From: Gemmatimonadaceae bacterium
Lineage (GTDB): Bacteria; Gemmatimonadota; Gemmatimonadetes; Gemmatimonadales; Gemmatimonadaceae
Direction: 5' to 3'
Assembly: GCA_025358925.1 (NCBI GenBank)
Contig: JANYHT010000029.1
Location: 124,001 to 188,000 of the forward strand
DNA: 64,000 bases
Shown: one piece after another, positions 61,755-64,000 of the stretch
Layout: each line of letters starts with the position of its first letter
Position numbering within the stretch: the stretch's first letter is position 1
Program-made: the position numbers and the translations under genes
The notes under the pieces: model-generated
What the model was told of the DNA's origin: nothing
The model's database searches: none
Seen by the model: only the letters and a program-made list of their open reading frames with translations

Positions 61755-63364
61755 GGCGTGCAAACTGCGGTTGCCGCGAAATGCGACGTTGGATCAAAGC
61801 CGTGACATCGCGCCACGTGCGCACGCGTGCCCAACGTCTCCACGAGCCACACATACGGTTGGTCGTGCACCGCGAGCCGTTGAATTTCTCCGTATAATCG
61901 TCGGCGTTCATCGACCACAAGCGCTGCACTCGCGAGATCAAAAAGACTGTCCATCACGCTATTGCGGTAACCCGCCATGTTCGAGAACGGAATGGGCGCG
62001 ATACTGGTGGACACATATTGTCGGCGCACACCGATTTCTGGATCGGTACCATTGCAATACGCCGCAATTGCCGTGTCAAAGTCACGCGCAGTAAATACTG
62101 TTTGCGCAAACACGGCCGATTCAAGCGTGACCACGCGCAGGTTAATACCAATCACGCGCAGTTGCGCGCGCAGCAGGTCGCCGTACGTCGATTGGCCCGG
62201 CAATACCTTGAAATTGATAACGAAAGGCGTACCCTCCGCGATGCCGGGCACATGACGTGCCGTACGAACGGCATCGCCACTGCGCACCCAGCCCACGCTG
62301 TCGAGCAACGCTGTTGCCCGTGCGGTGTCGTAGGCCGGAATCGGGAGCCCTGACGCGTACGCAAACGGAATTTGCGAGGAGATCGGCGCATCGGCGGCGC
62401 GTCCTTCCCCAAATAAGACGCGATCAAGAAACTGCGCCCGATTCACGGCATGCGCAACGGCGCGCCGGCTGCGCACATCGCGAAACCAAGGACGGTCAAG
62501 ATTAAAGCCCATCGTAATAATGCAATTGCCACCGCCAGCGCTGACGGAACCTGGCATCAGCCGCACCCGTGCGTCTCGCGCCAAACGTGCCCGTTCTGGT
62601 CCGGGCACAGTAAACAGCCAATCCACTTCGCCCGCCTCGAGTGCGATGACGCGCGTGCCAGCGTCAGGGATAATGCGCAATACCAATTGTTGAATAGCGG
62701 GAGCGCCGCCGAAGTATGCACGATTTGCAGCGTACCGAATTTCTCCGTTTGTTTGATAGGACACAAAACGAAACGGCCCCGTACCGACGGGTGCAAGGTT
62801 AGCGGGATTACGCAACGGATCTCGGCCGACGAATAAATGTCGCGGCATGATCGGCGCCTCGTCGACATCAAGCTGTTGTAGTAACGGCGCGTACGGATGA
62901 CGAAATACAAAATCTACGGTTGAGTCATCGACGGCAGTTACGCGCAACAGCGCGGGTGCCATAGAGGCGCGAGTGCGCGCGTGAAAGCGCAGCAACAGAC
63001 TGTCGAACGTGAACTTCACATCGGCCGACGTAAACGGTTGATCATCGTGCCAACGCACGCCCTGCCGCAAATGAAACCGATAGCGCGCACCCTCTGCGAA
63101 CACCTCCCAACGCGTCGCCAGCGCGGGTCGTGGCGCCAGCGCGCTGTCGAGCGTGAGCAGTCCATCGTATAGCAACGCCGCCGCCGTGTGCACACCGCCG
63201 TTGGTGGTAATCGCAGGATTGAGATGTCCTGGATCGCCTTCGATTGCGGCGACGAGTGTATTCGCGTCGTGCACGTGACGCTCGCCAACGCATGCGGTCA
63301 ATGCAGCCAGTATCGTGGCGACGAGGAACGTACTGAGCAAGGCGCACGCGCGATCACACCTCAC
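61751..63364 (-). CDS. ABC transporter substrate-binding lipoprotein (SBP family 5)
   Basis: A 537-residue extracytoplasmic binding protein, GTG start at 63364. The signal peptide ends in LAALTAC (lipobox). Family 5 hallmarks are GDPGHLNPAITTNGG, LATRWEVFAEGARYRFHLRQGVRWHDDQPFTSADVKFTFD, read in parts, and SRRAVAHAVNRAQFLD. It delivers peptides, nickel or oligosaccharides to the two permeases; the ligand is unknown. The GTG overlaps the TGA of the upstream permease gene. Family length is usually 500-550. Confidence 0.9.
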   Translation of the reverse strand: MRCDRACALLSTFLVATILAALTACVGERHVHDANTLVAAIEGDPGHLNPAITTNGGVHTAAALLYDGLLTLDSALAPRPALATRWEVFAEGARYRFHLRQGVRWHDDQPFTSADVKFTFDSLLLRFHARTRASMAPALLRVTAVDDSTVDFVFRHPYAPLLQQLDVDEAPIMPRHLFVGRDPLRNPANLAPVGTGPFRFVSYQTNGEIRYAANRAYFGGAPAIQQLVLRIIPDAGTRVIALEAGEVDWLFTVPGPERARLARDARVRLMPGSVSAGGGNCIITMGFNLDRPWFRDVRSRRAVAHAVNRAQFLDRVLFGEGRAADAPISSQIPFAYASGLPIPAYDTARATALLDSVGWVRSGDAVRTARHVPGIAEGTPFVINFKVLPGQSTYGDLLRAQLRVIGINLRVVTLESAVFAQTVFTARDFDTAIAAYCNGTDPEIGVRRQYVSTSIAPIPFSNMAGYRNSVMDSLFDLASAALVVDERRRLYGEIQRLAVHDQPYVWLVETLGTRAHVARCHGFDPTSHFAATAVCTP

Positions 63365-64000
63365 GTGCCAACGCCCCGAAGTTTCGACGCCTGCTCCGAT
63401 TCCAGCGCATCGCGCAGTCCATCGCCTACCAGATTGAACCCAAGGACGGTGAGCATGACCGCGAGTCCGGGCAGCAGGACTAACCGCGGTGCGTCGAAGA
63501 AGTGCACGCGTGCATCGCTGAGCATAGTGCCCCACTCCGGGGTTGGGGGTTGCGCTCCAAGACCAAGAAAACTCAAGCCGGAAATAGCCAACACCAGCTC
63601 TCCCATCTCCAGTGATGCGAGCACGGCGACGGCGGGCAACACACTTGGCAGAATATGACGCGACACGATGGCCGTGTGCGATACGCCAAGTGCTCGAGCA
63701 GCATCGACAAATGGACGCTCGCGAAGCGCGAGTACCAGTCCGCGTACTACGCGCGCGTACCCCACCCACCAGATGCTTGATAGGCCGAGCATCATGCCAG
63801 TCAGTCCAGGACCAACCATCCCAATAATCGCGAGCGCTAACAGCAAGCTTGGAACTGCAAGTAGCGCATCGACTATGCGCATGAGCACGTCGTCCACGAC
63901 GCCACCGAGGTAGCCCGCGAGCGCACCAACGCTGACGCCAACAGACAGTACGAGCAGGGTGGCAACAGACACAAGGCCAAGAGACCATCGCGCGCCGTAT
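63361..64000 (-). CDS. Peptide/nickel-type ABC permease, C-type (5' end outside window)
   Basis: At least 212 codons of a second C-type permease. The frame enters at 64000 as YGARWSLGLVSVATLLV, the middle of the family signature, so the first part lies beyond the window. The EAA loop ARALGVSHTAIVSRHILPSV and the end FNLVGDGLRDAL are typical. It differs clearly from the other C-type permease at 59939. It probably has its own B-type partner and ATPase genes to the right. Confidence 0.88.
   Translation of the reverse strand, partial: YGARWSLGLVSVATLLVLSVGVSVGALAGYLGGVVDDVLMRIVDALLAVPSLLLALAIIGMVGPGLTGMMLGLSSIWWVGYARVVRGLVLALRERPFVDAARALGVSHTAIVSRHILPSVLPAVAVLASLEMGELVLAISGLSFLGLGAQPPTPEWGTMLSDARVHFFDAPRLVLLPGLAVMLTVLGFNLVGDGLRDALESEQASKLRGVGT

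Noticed and set aside
61751-63988. A 745-codon frame for the binding protein
   Set aside because: Codons before 63364 overlap the upstream permease gene and are not conserved. The lipoprotein signal and the GTGA overlap fix the start at 63364.
1-64000. CRISPR arrays, rRNA and tRNA genes
   Set aside because: No regularly spaced repeats, rRNA-like stretches or tRNA cloverleaf with a GTTCRANYC arm in a non-coding context were seen by eye. A covariance scan would be needed for certainty.

Overview
The window looks like chromosomal DNA of a moderately GC-rich, Gram-negative-type bacterium, most likely a member of Gemmatimonadota. This is inferred from gene content, not from a marker gene. The clues are three long Ser/Thr protein kinases with C-terminal TPR or WD40-like (PD40) halves, two sortilin/VPS10-type BNR proteins, several CarboxypepD_reg, DUF305, LVIVD, DUF5916 and DUF2911 secreted proteins, PEP-CTERM (exosortase) substrates, and many lipoprotein signal peptides. 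I see no rRNA, tRNA, CRISPR array or complete mobile element.

Layout. 1-5.5 kb: housekeeping and metabolic genes (SDR, DUF2007-like, 2H phosphoesterase, crotonase, mannose-1-phosphate guanylyltransferase, DUF1835). 5.5-6 kb: a two-copy non-coding repeat. 6-16 kb: PLP decarboxylase-like enzyme, a sigma-like/FecR hybrid membrane protein, a PEP-CTERM protein, a DsbD-like/thioredoxin redox pair, ABC-F protein EttA, two small exported proteins and a complete HipBA module. 16-25 kb: PEP-CTERM metzincin, DUF5990, glyoxalase-like protein, VPS10/BNR protein, M28 peptidase and a class A beta-lactamase-fold serine hydrolase.

25-45.5 kb is an accessory region full of relics. It holds an AbrB-type antitoxin with a PIN toxin broken by one in-frame stop, bounded by sequences that match integron core sites. 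It also holds transposase remnants, two kinases, a DHFR-family gene, and decayed MazE, VOC, SDR, VapBC, histidine-kinase and HipB fragments. Intact genes here include DinB, a VOC protein, a second VPS10 protein that appears 5'-truncated, a KefB/YbaL-like antiporter and a complete VapBC pair.

45.5-64 kb: a large lipoprotein, a third kinase with TPRs, an orphan HigA-type antitoxin, a 5'-3' exonuclease, a 55-residue PEP-CTERM protein with almost no mature domain, a CBS protein, LVIVD and DUF305 lipoproteins, a cupin, a DUF5916 outer-membrane-type protein and a DUF5602-like lipoprotein. It ends with a peptide/nickel-type ABC importer operon on the minus strand that runs off the right edge.

The strongest themes are toxin-antitoxin loci (about seven, in all states from intact to fragmentary) and evidence of cassette-like movement around 25.3-26.2 kb. 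I did not find a large unknown multi-gene system. The most distinctive items are the cassette-like TA unit, the minimal PEP-CTERM protein and the sigma-like/FecR fusion.
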